Below are positions 18,086 through 26,531 of a stretch of 64,000 nucleotides of DNA, piece by piece. Location of the stretch: positions 1,550,001-1,614,000 of the forward strand of contig NZ_CP032570.1 of assembly GCF_003626915.1 (NCBI RefSeq), read 5' to 3'. The first letter of the stretch is position 1; each line of letters opens with the position of its first letter. The position numbers were made by a program, and so were the translations under genes. The notes under the pieces were generated by a model, which saw only the letters and a list, made by a program, of their open reading frames with translations, was not told the origin of the DNA and did no database searches. The stretch is from Tsuneonella amylolytica (GTDB taxonomy: Bacteria; Pseudomonadota; Alphaproteobacteria; Sphingomonadales; Sphingomonadaceae).

Positions 18086-18823
18086 CTAATACGGGGGTGC
18101 GGCGATACGATTCAGAGCGATGCTCCCGGAAAGGTCGCCGGCGATCGCCTTGGCCTGCGCGCGGTGAGCCTCGAACAGCCAGTAGCCGGGGAATTGCCCG
18201 TCGGCGACGGCGAACCACTTGCGCGCCGCCGCGTACTTGCCGCGCGCCTGTTCGACCGAGCCGATCTGCAGCGCGGTCCCGGCGTGCTGGAACGGCGGTT
18301 CGCGCGGAGATCCGGTGGTGGATCGCAGGAGATGCTGGATTGCCGCGTCGTAGTCGCCGCGTGCCTTGGCGAGGTTGGCGCGGCGATATGCCGCCGCGGC
18401 GTCGCCCTCCTCGGCACCGGCCCTGGCGTAGTAGGCGCCGGCCCCCGCCATGTGGCCGCGATAGAAGGCAAGATCGCCGCGCAGGCCCCCAACTGCGGCC
18501 ATGTCGCCCGCATCGCGCACCGGGGCGGCGATGTCGGCGTAGTCGGTGGCGTAGCGCGAATGCGCCATGTGGGCGCGTGCGAGGCTTTCCTGTCGCAGCC
18601 ATCCGCCGGGATCGTAGGCGACGCGCTGGCGGGCAAGGTCGAACTGGCCGGACAGTTGCCGCTTCGTCGCGGCGTAGTCGGGCGGGCCATAACCCGCCGG
18701 GCGCCAGTCGGCCGCGGACAGGGCATTACCGGGTTGCGGGGACTGCGCCGGGTCGATGCCCAACGCAATCCCCACTGCCCCCAGCGGCACGAATAGCCAG
18801 CGAAGCGTCCTCCATTGCGGCAT
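18086..18823 (-). CDS. Membrane-anchored TPR-like protein
   Basis: A 245-residue protein with one N-terminal membrane segment (residues 9-24) and Ala/Tyr-rich helical pairs over the rest that resemble degenerate tetratricopeptide repeats (for example YYARAGAEEGDAAAAYRRA and ARGDYDAAIQHLL). It probably acts in the periplasm as a scaffold. Function unknown. It is divergent from the ECF sigma gene, with a 316-bp spacer between them. Confidence 0.78.
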   Translation of the reverse strand: MPQWRTLRWLFVPLGAVGIALGIDPAQSPQPGNALSAADWRPAGYGPPDYAATKRQLSGQFDLARQRVAYDPGGWLRQESLARAHMAHSRYATDYADIAAPVRDAGDMAAVGGLRGDLAFYRGHMAGAGAYYARAGAEEGDAAAAYRRANLAKARGDYDAAIQHLLRSTTGSPREPPFQHAGTALQIGSVEQARGKYAAARKWFAVADGQFPGYWLFEAHRAQAKAIAGDLSGSIALNRIAAPPY

Positions 18824-19139
18824 CAGGAGTTCGCCTGCCTTGCGGCGGTCGTACCCGCTGCAGGCGCCGGGCGGGAGCGGGAAGGAATACCCGTCCGGCG
18901 GCCTTCGGTTACTTCGGCGTCGCGCACGGCAAGAGCTTCGCCGCTACGAGATCGTCGGCCAACGCGCTCGTCAGCATTCATGGTTACGCAAGGATCGGCG
19001 CGCGTATGCGCGAGACGGGGAATTTTTTTCGGGACAAACGGTTGTTCCGATACCGGTTGGTTGCGGTTTGACGCATCGCCGCGATGGCGATAGCGTCCGG
19101 CCCCGATGCTGCCGGTCGCCAATCCCCTGTTCGTGACGC
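18824..19139. promoter_or_regulatory. Divergent spacer before the ECF sigma gene
   Basis: No convincing gene. It contains a T7 run (19024-19029 region) and an interrupted inverted repeat GGGACAA-ACGG-TTGTTCC (19031-19048, one mismatch) about 90 bp upstream of the sigma start. This could be an operator or part of an ECF promoter, but neither is established. Confidence 0.35.
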
Positions 19140-19697
19140 ATGGCGGCTGACGGTCCGGCTGATACCCTCGGCACCGATCTCGTCGCGACGGGCAGGGGCG
19201 ACCGGACGGCTTTTTGCAGGGTTTATCGGGCGACGGCACCCCGGCTGCTGGCGATCTGCCAGAACGTGACCCGCGACCGCGCTGCCGCGGAAGACGTGCT
19301 GCAGGCGGTGTTCGTCAAGATCTGGCAATCGGCCGCCCGCTTCGATCCCGAACGGGCACGTCCGATGACCTGGCTCGGCTCGATCGCGCGCAACGCGGCG
19401 ATCGACTGGTATCGCGCCCAGCGCCCCGCCGGCGACCGGTCGGACCAGGCGATCGAGGCGATCCCGTCGGCAACCGAGCCCGTGGATGCCCGAATAATCC
19501 GGGAAGAAGGCGAGGACCGGGCTATGGGCCTCGTCCACGAACTCGACGAAGACCTCGAATCCCAGGTGCGCCGTATCTATCTCGAAGGCATGACATATGC
19601 CGAAGCCGCAGAGGCCGACGGGATCCCGCTGGGAACCCTGAAGAGCCGGGTGCGACGGGCCCTCATCACCATCCGCGCGAAGATGCTCGATGACTGA
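19140..19697 (+). CDS. ECF RNA polymerase sigma factor (SigK/RpoE-like)
   Basis: Extracytoplasmic-function sigma factor of 185 residues. Region 2 is seen in FCRVYRATAPRLLAICQ and AAEDVLQAVFVKIW, and region 4 in YLEGMTYAEAAEADGIPLGTLKSRVRRAL (helix-turn-helix). It is followed with an 8-bp overlap by a membrane anti-sigma gene, the usual sigma/anti-sigma arrangement of SigK/RskA-type pairs. It probably directs RNA polymerase to stress genes when the anti-sigma is released. A divergent spacer with an inverted repeat lies upstream. Confidence 0.94.
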   Translation: MAADGPADTLGTDLVATGRGDRTAFCRVYRATAPRLLAICQNVTRDRAAAEDVLQAVFVKIWQSAARFDPERARPMTWLGSIARNAAIDWYRAQRPAGDRSDQAIEAIPSATEPVDARIIREEGEDRAMGLVHELDEDLESQVRRIYLEGMTYAEAAEADGIPLGTLKSRVRRALITIRAKMLDD

Positions 19698-20436
19698 GCG
19701 CAGCGAACAACGGCGCGATCGCGACCTCTTGGCGGCCGAACTCGCGCTCGGCCTGCTGGACGGGCCGGAGCATGCGGATGCTCAGCGCGCGCTGCTGAGC
19801 GATCCCGCGTTCCGGGCGTCGCACGCTTTCTGGAGCGCCAAGGCAGGAGAATGGCTCGAAAGCGTGCCGGCCGGCGGCGAAGCGCCCAATCTTCTGACGC
19901 GGATCGAAGACGCGATCGATGCCGAGGCCAACCCCGCTGTCGATGCCGTGCCGGAGCGCAATGGAGGCTTCGCGCGCGCTTGGGCGATCGCGGCGACCGT
20001 CGCGGCGGTCCTTGCGATCGGCAGCACGGTCCTGTTCCAGCAACGCGAGGCGGCCGCACTCGGTGACAACGCGGCGCTTGCCCGCCAGCTCGCGCAGGCC
20101 GAGGGGGAGCGGCAGGTGGCGCAGATAACCGGGGAAGCCAGCCGCGTGCTGGTGAGCGCGCTCTACGATCCGGCGCAAGGGACCATCACGCTGAAGCTCG
20201 ACGTGCCGAACGAACCCGCCCGCGTGCCCGAACTCTGGGTGATCCCGGGCGACGGGCAGCCGCGCTCGCTCGGCACGTTCATCACCGCGAGCGCCGAGAT
20301 CGCGATCGATCCGGCGCTGCGGCCCTACCTCACCGACGGGGCGAAACTGGCAATCACGATGGAGCCGGAAACGGGCGCGCCCCACGCCGCGCCGACCGGG
20401 CCGATCCTCGGCGCGACCGAGCTCAAGTCTCTTTGA
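19690..20436 (+). CDS. RskA-type anti-sigma factor
   Basis: Single-pass membrane anti-sigma factor of 248 residues, partner of the preceding ECF sigma factor. The cytoplasmic N-terminus (residues 1-90, AAELALGLLDGPEHADA) is the sigma-binding anti-sigma domain, followed by one transmembrane helix (about 94-113) and a periplasmic RskA-like domain (VSALYDPAQGTITLKLDVP and PELWVIPGDGQPRSLGTF). No zinc-binding HxxxCxxC motif is seen, so it is the non-ZAS type. The 8-bp overlap with the sigma gene indicates coupled translation. Confidence 0.93.
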   Translation: MTERSEQRRDRDLLAAELALGLLDGPEHADAQRALLSDPAFRASHAFWSAKAGEWLESVPAGGEAPNLLTRIEDAIDAEANPAVDAVPERNGGFARAWAIAATVAAVLAIGSTVLFQQREAAALGDNAALARQLAQAEGERQVAQITGEASRVLVSALYDPAQGTITLKLDVPNEPARVPELWVIPGDGQPRSLGTFITASAEIAIDPALRPYLTDGAKLAITMEPETGAPHAAPTGPILGATELKSL

Positions 20437-20445
20437 CCCGGCGCG

Positions 20446-22485
20446 CTACAGCCCCAGCTTGATACCCGCCCAGACCGTGCGCGGGGTACCGTAATCGATC
20501 GACCCGCCCTGGTTGCGGGTGAAGATGGTCTCGTCGGTCAGGTTCTCGCCCCGCAGCACGATCGCGAAACGCTCCGCCAACGGGATTTCGACGAACGCGT
20601 CGAGCGTGGTCGCGGCCGGCAGCACGTCGGTCTCGAGATCGTCCTCGAACTGCGCGCCGACGTGGCGCAGCGTCAGCGAGGCGAGCCCGCTTTCCGCGAA
20701 CCGATACGATACCGTCCCCCCGGCGAACCAGCGCGGGGTCTGGGCCGGCCGCTTGCCGTCGAGCGCCGCGGCCGCTCCGCTGCCCCGTGCGACGGCATCG
20801 GTATAGGCCAGCGACCCGGCGAAATTCACCGGGCCGACCTCAAACGCCGCGGCCGCCTCGACCCCGCGAGCATGGATCGCGTCGATGTTCTGCCGCCGGC
20901 GCAGGTTGGGGGCGATGGTGACGTTGGCGATGGCGCTGCGCACCCGGTTGTCGAAAGCCGTCAGCGACAGGTCGACGCCGGCGACCGGCGCATAGTCCAC
21001 GCCCGCTTCGTAACCGACCAGCCGCTCGTTGCGGAGCGCCGCGTTGGCCTCGGTGGTGACCGGGAAGACCACGAACGGGCGGTAGAGTTCGTTCAGCGTC
21101 GGCAGGCGCAGGCCGGTGTAACCCGCCGCGCGCAGGCGAAGCCCGTCTGCCACCTGCAAGACCGCACCGCCGCGCACCGACGCGCTCCAGTCCGCGCGGT
21201 CGGGGTACACGGTGTCGACCGTAGTCGTCCCGGCGGCGGTGCGGGCGCGGTAGAAACCGTCGCGGACCGTCGTTCGGTCGGCGCGCAGGCCGCCCGTCAG
21301 CGTCAGCGCGCCGAGCGTCAGATCGTTCTCGGCGAACAGGCCGAGGTCCGTGTTGGTGCCACCGGCGTTCCTGCGCTCGGTAATCCGGCCGGTGATGCCG
21401 CTGATCGCGTCCTCGTACAGCTCGCCGGTCGCCTTGCGGTAGTCGAGACCCAGACGCAGAACGTTAGCCGTGCCGGTGGGCGGGCGAACCTCGATCTTGC
21501 CGCCGAGCCCGGTGGAGGGCGTGTTGCGCTGGTCGAGCACCGGACGGAAACTGGTGGAACTGATCACCACGTTGCTGAAATTGCGCGCCTGAACATAGCC
21601 GAGCACGTCGAACTGCCAGAGCCCCCGGCCGACGAGGCGCAGCGATCCGTCGCCCCCTTCCATCGAGCTGTCGGCCCCGTCGAAGCGGAGCGTCCGCTCG
21701 TCGCGAAAGGCGAGCACGCGGGCCTGAAGCTCGGCGTCGGAGGAAACCGGTGCGACCGCGCGGATCTGCGCCGAGCGGGCGTCGTAGGCGGCCCGCGCGC
21801 TGGCCGGCACGCGCTGATCCGCCGGTGTCGTCCAGAACCCCTTGCCGCGATCCCACCGGCCGGAAACGGCCACGAACCCCTCCCCCAGACGCGGCGCGGC
21901 GAACATGCTCGCTTCGGTCTCCGCCCGGTCGTTGACGAGTAGTTTCCCGCCAGCCGGGCCAAGCGATCCCGCCCCGGTCCCTGCCCCCGCACTCGTAAGC
22001 TCGATCGTGCCGGCGAGCGCGCCCGCGCCGAACGGACCCGATCCGCCGCCCCGGGTGACGCGCGCACTCGCGAGCCGTTCGGGCGCGATGGCGCTGAAAG
22101 GGATGTAGCCGAAAAACGGATCGGCCATCGGCACCCCGTCGAGCAGCACCTGCGCCCGGCTGGAAGCGTTGCCGCCCAATGCGCGCAGGGTCGCGCCTTG
22201 AGCGCTGGGGTTGGCAGACCGGCTGTCGGACCGGCGGAACTGCTGGAACCCCGCCACCGCGGACAATGCATCCTCGATCCGGCCCGATCCGGTCGCGATC
22301 AGCGCCTCGCGGTCCAGCACCTGTGTGTCGTAGGCCGGGGTGGCGGGGGGCACCGGCAGGCCTTCGCCCGTGACCACGATCTCGCGGGTGTCGGCAATGG
22401 CAGGCGCGGCATCCTGTGCTTGGGCAGAACCGGCGAACGCCAGCAATGCTGTGCCGGCAAGGTATCGGGCGGCGGCCTTGGTCAT
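20446..22485 (-). CDS. TonB-dependent outer-membrane receptor
   Basis: Outer-membrane receptor of 679 residues with a cleavable signal peptide (to AQAQ near residue 24), a TonB-box-like segment REIVVTGE, a plug domain (about 45-165, QVLDREALIATGSGRIEDAL and VLLDGVPMADPFFG) and a beta-barrel that ends in VWAGIKLGL. The ligand is not evident; the plug and barrel resemble receptors annotated for cobalamin or other small ligands. It ends tail-to-tail 9 bp from the anti-sigma gene. No riboswitch was recognised upstream. Confidence 0.93.
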   Translation of the reverse strand: MTKAAARYLAGTALLAFAGSAQAQDAAPAIADTREIVVTGEGLPVPPATPAYDTQVLDREALIATGSGRIEDALSAVAGFQQFRRSDSRSANPSAQGATLRALGGNASSRAQVLLDGVPMADPFFGYIPFSAIAPERLASARVTRGGGSGPFGAGALAGTIELTSAGAGTGAGSLGPAGGKLLVNDRAETEASMFAAPRLGEGFVAVSGRWDRGKGFWTTPADQRVPASARAAYDARSAQIRAVAPVSSDAELQARVLAFRDERTLRFDGADSSMEGGDGSLRLVGRGLWQFDVLGYVQARNFSNVVISSTSFRPVLDQRNTPSTGLGGKIEVRPPTGTANVLRLGLDYRKATGELYEDAISGITGRITERRNAGGTNTDLGLFAENDLTLGALTLTGGLRADRTTVRDGFYRARTAAGTTTVDTVYPDRADWSASVRGGAVLQVADGLRLRAAGYTGLRLPTLNELYRPFVVFPVTTEANAALRNERLVGYEAGVDYAPVAGVDLSLTAFDNRVRSAIANVTIAPNLRRRQNIDAIHARGVEAAAAFEVGPVNFAGSLAYTDAVARGSGAAAALDGKRPAQTPRWFAGGTVSYRFAESGLASLTLRHVGAQFEDDLETDVLPAATTLDAFVEIPLAERFAIVLRGENLTDETIFTRNQGGSIDYGTPRTVWAGIKLGL

Positions 22486-22652
22486 CGCAGGGGAACTTTC
22501 GAAAGCAGAAAAGAGGTGACGCCGCGCTGCTTAGAGAGGCGGCCTCCCGCGGCCAACCTCCGAACGCGGGAACCGTCGTCGGCGATGAACGGGCCTTACC
22601 GATTGTTAACCATTTTTCGACCATACGCCTTGGCGAACATCCGGGGGGTTCG

Positions 22653-23885
22653 ATGGGCATTCAGCAGCAGCTTTTTCAGGAGCAAACAGGGCGCGCGGCG
22701 GCAAGCGGCGATGCCGTCGACGTCACCATCGTGATGCCCTGTCTCAACGAGATACAAAGCCTGCCGCACTGCATCGGCAACGCGCTGCAAGCGCTCGTGC
22801 GCATCCGCACCGAACTCGGGATGTCGGGCGAGATCGTCATCGCGGACAACGGCTCGACCGACGGCAGCCAGGCGTTTGCGATCGAACTCGGCGCCCGCGT
22901 GGTGCCGGTGGCGGACCGCGGATACGGCGCGGCGCTGATCGGCGGCTGCCACGGGGCGGCCGGCACCTACATCGTCATGGGGGACTGCGACGGCAGCTAC
23001 GACTTCACCGAAGGCGTCGCGATGGTAGCCGAACTCGCCAAGGGCCACGATCTGTGCATGGGCAACCGCTTTCGCGGCGGCATCGCACCGGGCGCGATGC
23101 CGTGGAAGAACCGCCACATCGGCAACCCGGCGCTCACGGGCCTCCTCAACCTCTTCTTCCGTACCGGCATGGGCGACGCGCATTGCGGCCTCCGCGCCAT
23201 TCGCAGGGACGCGTTCGAGCGGCTCAACCTGTCGGGCAGCGGGATGGAATTCGCCAGCGAGATGGTGATCAAGGCCGCGCTGCTGAAACTCGACATGGTC
23301 GAAGTGCCCGCTACCCTGTCGCCCGACCTGCGCCAGCGCGCGCCGCACCTGCGCCCCTGGCGCGACGGCTGGCGGCACTTGCGCTACCTGTTCATGCTCA
23401 GCCCCACTTGGGTCTTCGGCGTACCGGGACTGGTGGCACTGGTGCTCGCGGCGATCATCCTCGGCACCGCCACTGCGCAGTCCATGGGCCTCGTCGCGGG
23501 TCCGCGCTTCTTCGGCGCGAGCTGGAGTGTGGTGGGGGCATTTCTCGCCACCTGCGGCCATTTCTGCCTGCTGTGCGCGGCCGCCATGCACCTTCACGGC
23601 GTGCGCAGCGGATACCGGCGGCTACGGCCCATGTTCGCCCGCTTCGCGCCCGTTCTCACGCTCGAGCATACCCTGATGGCAGGCGGCGCGCTCGTCGTGC
23701 TGTCGATGGGCGCGCTTGGCGTGGTCGGCACCGAATGGGCGAACGATGGCTTCACCGCGCTCGACGACATCCTGCCTCTCGTGGTCTCGGTGATGATCGG
23801 TGCGATCGGCGTCCAGACGCTGGTCGGCGCGTTCCTGCTGGCGATCATCGCGGGCAACGACAACCGCTTCGCACCACGGGGATAA
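22653..23885 (+). CDS. Membrane glycosyltransferase of the dolichyl/polyprenyl-phosphate-mannose synthase type
   Basis: A GT2-family transferase of 410 residues. The N-terminal GT-A domain (residues 24-250) has the usual IVMPCLNE start, ADNGSTDGS nucleotide-binding motif and an Asp-rich GDCDGSYD catalytic loop; the C-terminal part has about four transmembrane helices (about 245-400). It probably transfers a sugar to a membrane polyprenyl-phosphate or lipid. The ATG at MGIQQQ is chosen since the upstream longer frame overlaps the divergent TonB gene region. The next gene, another glycosyltransferase, starts 7 bp after it, so the pair is an operon. Confidence 0.92.
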   Translation: MGIQQQLFQEQTGRAAASGDAVDVTIVMPCLNEIQSLPHCIGNALQALVRIRTELGMSGEIVIADNGSTDGSQAFAIELGARVVPVADRGYGAALIGGCHGAAGTYIVMGDCDGSYDFTEGVAMVAELAKGHDLCMGNRFRGGIAPGAMPWKNRHIGNPALTGLLNLFFRTGMGDAHCGLRAIRRDAFERLNLSGSGMEFASEMVIKAALLKLDMVEVPATLSPDLRQRAPHLRPWRDGWRHLRYLFMLSPTWVFGVPGLVALVLAAIILGTATAQSMGLVAGPRFFGASWSVVGAFLATCGHFCLLCAAAMHLHGVRSGYRRLRPMFARFAPVLTLEHTLMAGGALVVLSMGALGVVGTEWANDGFTALDDILPLVVSVMIGAIGVQTLVGAFLLAIIAGNDNRFAPRG

Positions 23886-23892
23886 CGGCGCG

Positions 23893-24816
23893 ATGGGCAA
23901 GCCCGTCCTGTCGGTCGTCATGCCGGTCCATGGCGGCGGAGCCTGGCTGGACGCGGCGTTGGCGAGCATTCCCGATGCCGCGGACGGCGATGTCGAAGTG
24001 CTGGTCCTCGATTCTACCTCGTCGGGCCCCTGCCGCGATGCGGTGGACCGGCACGCACGGCGGCTCCGGATCGACTATGCCTGGATGCCCGCCACGCCGA
24101 GCTGGACCGCCAAGACCAACCTCGGCGTAGAACGGGCGCGTGCCGATCACGTCTGCACCCTCCACCAGGACGACTGCTGGCTGCCCGGCCGGCTGGAAGG
24201 CTTCCTGTCGGAGCGAAGCCGGTATCCCGATGCGACCCTGTTCCTCGGCCCGTCGCGCATCGTCGACGGAAGCGGGCGCGACCTCGGTCCGTGGCAATTG
24301 CCCGTGCCGTTCGGTCCGGTCGCCGAAGACGTGCTGCGCAGCGCGCTTCTCGTCCAGAATTCCATCGCCATTCCCGCACCGGTCGTGCGCCGGGATGCAT
24401 GGCTCGCGGTGGGCGGCCTCGACGAGGCGCTCTGGTACGCGGCCGACTGGGACCTCTGGCTCAAGCTTGCCGCCCACGGGACGGCGATCCACCATCCGCG
24501 CCCGGCCACCGCCTTCCGCGTCCACGGCAATTCGCTCACCATGAGCGGCGACCGCGGCGAGATGGCGACGGAACTCGAACGCGTGCTTGCGCGCCACATG
24601 CCGCCGGGTTGCCGCGAAGAGCGCGTGTGCCGCACATCGGTAAAGGTCAACGTTCTGCTTGCGCGGGCCGTGTCCGGCAGCCCCTTCAGCGCGTTGAAGG
24701 CGATTGCGGCGATCCTCGCGCTGGGGCCGCGCGGGGCGGTTCGTTATCTCCACGCCTCGCGGTTCGCCGAGCGCATCCTTCCGCGCCTGCGCGCGCGGTT
24801 TGCGGGGGTGTTCTGA
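23893..24816 (+). CDS. Family 2 glycosyltransferase
   Basis: Soluble GT-A glycosyltransferase of 307 residues with the GT2 opening VLSVVMPVHGGG, LVLDSTSSG, the DxD-like LHQDDCW loop (about residue 93) and an acceptor-side LWYAADWDLWLKLA motif (about 180-195). It lies in a two-gene operon with the polytopic glycosyltransferase. Probably adds a sugar to a surface glycolipid or polysaccharide; the acceptor is not known. Confidence 0.9.
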   Translation: MGKPVLSVVMPVHGGGAWLDAALASIPDAADGDVEVLVLDSTSSGPCRDAVDRHARRLRIDYAWMPATPSWTAKTNLGVERARADHVCTLHQDDCWLPGRLEGFLSERSRYPDATLFLGPSRIVDGSGRDLGPWQLPVPFGPVAEDVLRSALLVQNSIAIPAPVVRRDAWLAVGGLDEALWYAADWDLWLKLAAHGTAIHHPRPATAFRVHGNSLTMSGDRGEMATELERVLARHMPPGCREERVCRTSVKVNVLLARAVSGSPFSALKAIAAILALGPRGAVRYLHASRFAERILPRLRARFAGVF

Positions 24817-24844
24817 CCCGTCGCTCCGCCGGCGGGCATTGCCG

Positions 24845-26527
24845 CTAGCGCGCGCTTCTGAGGCACGGACGCCCTGCGATGCCCTTCGTCAGCGCGACGA
24901 AACCGGACGACGGGGGCAACAGGGGCGGCGAGAAGGCGGACCGGTGCAAGTCCGCCCGCGTCATCGCCGTGATCGAGCCCCGCTCGCAGAGGGTCTCCGT
25001 CTGCGCCGCCGACAGGCTCGGCCCCCACAGGATGACGGGCCGGTTCGACATGTCGGCGCGATTGCGCACGAGGTCGGCGGCGATGAGGCCGGGGTGGGTA
25101 TCGACGATCACGAAATCGCTGTCCTGCGCGTCGATCGTGCGCTGCAACTGGGCGTATGGCCGGATGAAGCCGTGCGCGGCCCACAGGCACATCGGCAGCG
25201 TGACCGCGGCCGTCACCGCGCCCAAGGCCAGCACGCTGCCGTCGGCCGCCTTGCGATCGGCCTTCGCCCAGCGGACGTATCCGTAACCTGCCAGCAGGGC
25301 GAAATTCCCGATCACGCCGTGGAAATAGCGATAGCCCCAGCCGTGGCCCTGATACGGCAGCAATACGAGCATCGCGAGAAGGGTCGCGGCGATCGAACCG
25401 AACAACGCGAGCGCCATGCCCTGGCGCCGGACGATCGCTTCGCGCGACAGGGCGACGAGCGGCAGCAGGAAGAGTGGCATCCATGCTGCGAACCGTGCGA
25501 GGTTGAACGCCATGATCTTGAACGACGTCAGGCTCTGGTTCTCGAACAGCGGTTTCACGCGGTATTCGAAGAACCCCCTCGCCCCCTGGACCGAACCGTC
25601 GGCGGCCGCGATGCCGAACGAATCCACCACCATCGCCGGGTACGATATCCAGAACAGAAGCCCGGCGGCGTAGGCGGCGCTGTAGGCGGCGAACAGGCCC
25701 CAGCGCCGCTGCGGCAGCAGCGTGAGCAGGATGGGTCCGGCAAACAGAGGATGGAACACGATCTGGTGCAGTCCGATCGCCCAGACCCCGATTCCCATCG
25801 CGACGAGATGCTGCCACCAGCGCCCGCGCAGGAACAGCGCAAGCCAGATCAGGTTCAGCGCCAGATGCCCGGTCATCGCATAGGCCGTCATCGCGGTCGC
25901 CAGCACTTGCGCCGAAAGGACGTAGCTCGCCAGCACGACGAGGATCGCGCAGCTGTTGCCGGGGAACAGCCGCCGGGCGATGTCGAACAGCGCCACCAGG
26001 CCCCCGGCTGCCAGCAGGGGATTCACCAACGCGGGGTCGGCGATGTACGAGAACGCGGTGCGCATCATCGCATTGCCCGGCATGTAGTTCGACACCAGCA
26101 GCGCATGGCCCGGCACGTCGAGCAGGAAGTCCGGCACAAGGGCGTCGGAGAATTCGCGCCATCCGGGGGCAAGCGGCTGGGCGAGATTTCCGCCTCGGAA
26201 TATGTCCATGTCGAACACGACCATGTGCTCGTCGCGGGTGAGCGGATAGTCGTACATCACGAAGTAGGTGCCCGCCCACAGCACCAGCGCCAGCAGCACG
26301 GCGGCGACCGCAATCATTGGAAGTCGCAGCGTCAGCTCGGGTAGGCGCCCGGACGGCGCCCGCCATCCCACGTAGACGAGCGCAGCCACGGCAACGATCA
26401 GGACGGGCAAATCCTGCTGGCGAAAGAAGATCGCGGGGATCTTGTCCGGCGTTACCGGAAACAAGGCTGCGACCATCCCCAGCAGCACGGCCGCGACGAG
26501 CCAGCAGGTTCGGTGCAGCGCCGTCAC
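24845..26527 (-). CDS. Polytopic membrane protein, probable GT-C glycosyltransferase
   Basis: A 560-residue integral membrane protein with about 11-12 transmembrane helices. The first loop has YPLTRDEHMVVFD, a D-E pair typical of GT-C (ArnT/PMT-like) enzymes that transfer sugars from polyprenyl phosphates, so I call it a probable GT-C. I place its start at the GTG at 26527, four bases after the stop of the ATP-grasp ligase gene, instead of the longer frame. It is therefore the last gene of the yjf-like minus-strand operon. Its convergent neighbours are two GT2 glycosyltransferases. Confidence 0.72.
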   Translation of the reverse strand: MTALHRTCWLVAAVLLGMVAALFPVTPDKIPAIFFRQQDLPVLIVAVAALVYVGWRAPSGRLPELTLRLPMIAVAAVLLALVLWAGTYFVMYDYPLTRDEHMVVFDMDIFRGGNLAQPLAPGWREFSDALVPDFLLDVPGHALLVSNYMPGNAMMRTAFSYIADPALVNPLLAAGGLVALFDIARRLFPGNSCAILVVLASYVLSAQVLATAMTAYAMTGHLALNLIWLALFLRGRWWQHLVAMGIGVWAIGLHQIVFHPLFAGPILLTLLPQRRWGLFAAYSAAYAAGLLFWISYPAMVVDSFGIAAADGSVQGARGFFEYRVKPLFENQSLTSFKIMAFNLARFAAWMPLFLLPLVALSREAIVRRQGMALALFGSIAATLLAMLVLLPYQGHGWGYRYFHGVIGNFALLAGYGYVRWAKADRKAADGSVLALGAVTAAVTLPMCLWAAHGFIRPYAQLQRTIDAQDSDFVIVDTHPGLIAADLVRNRADMSNRPVILWGPSLSAAQTETLCERGSITAMTRADLHRSAFSPPLLPPSSGFVALTKGIAGRPCLRSAR

Positions 26528-26531
26528 TCGG

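Noticed and set aside
18823-18979. 52-residue frame ending at the TPR start (TGATG)
   Set aside because: The product is Arg/Ser filler; the overlap with the ATG is probably coincidence.
22416-22652. Upstream extension of the glycosyltransferase frame
   Set aside because: The extra segment overlaps the divergent TonB receptor and is unlike a GT2 start.
20446-22652. Cobalamin riboswitch before the TonB receptor
   Set aside because: No B12-box-like motif is visible in the short upstream region.
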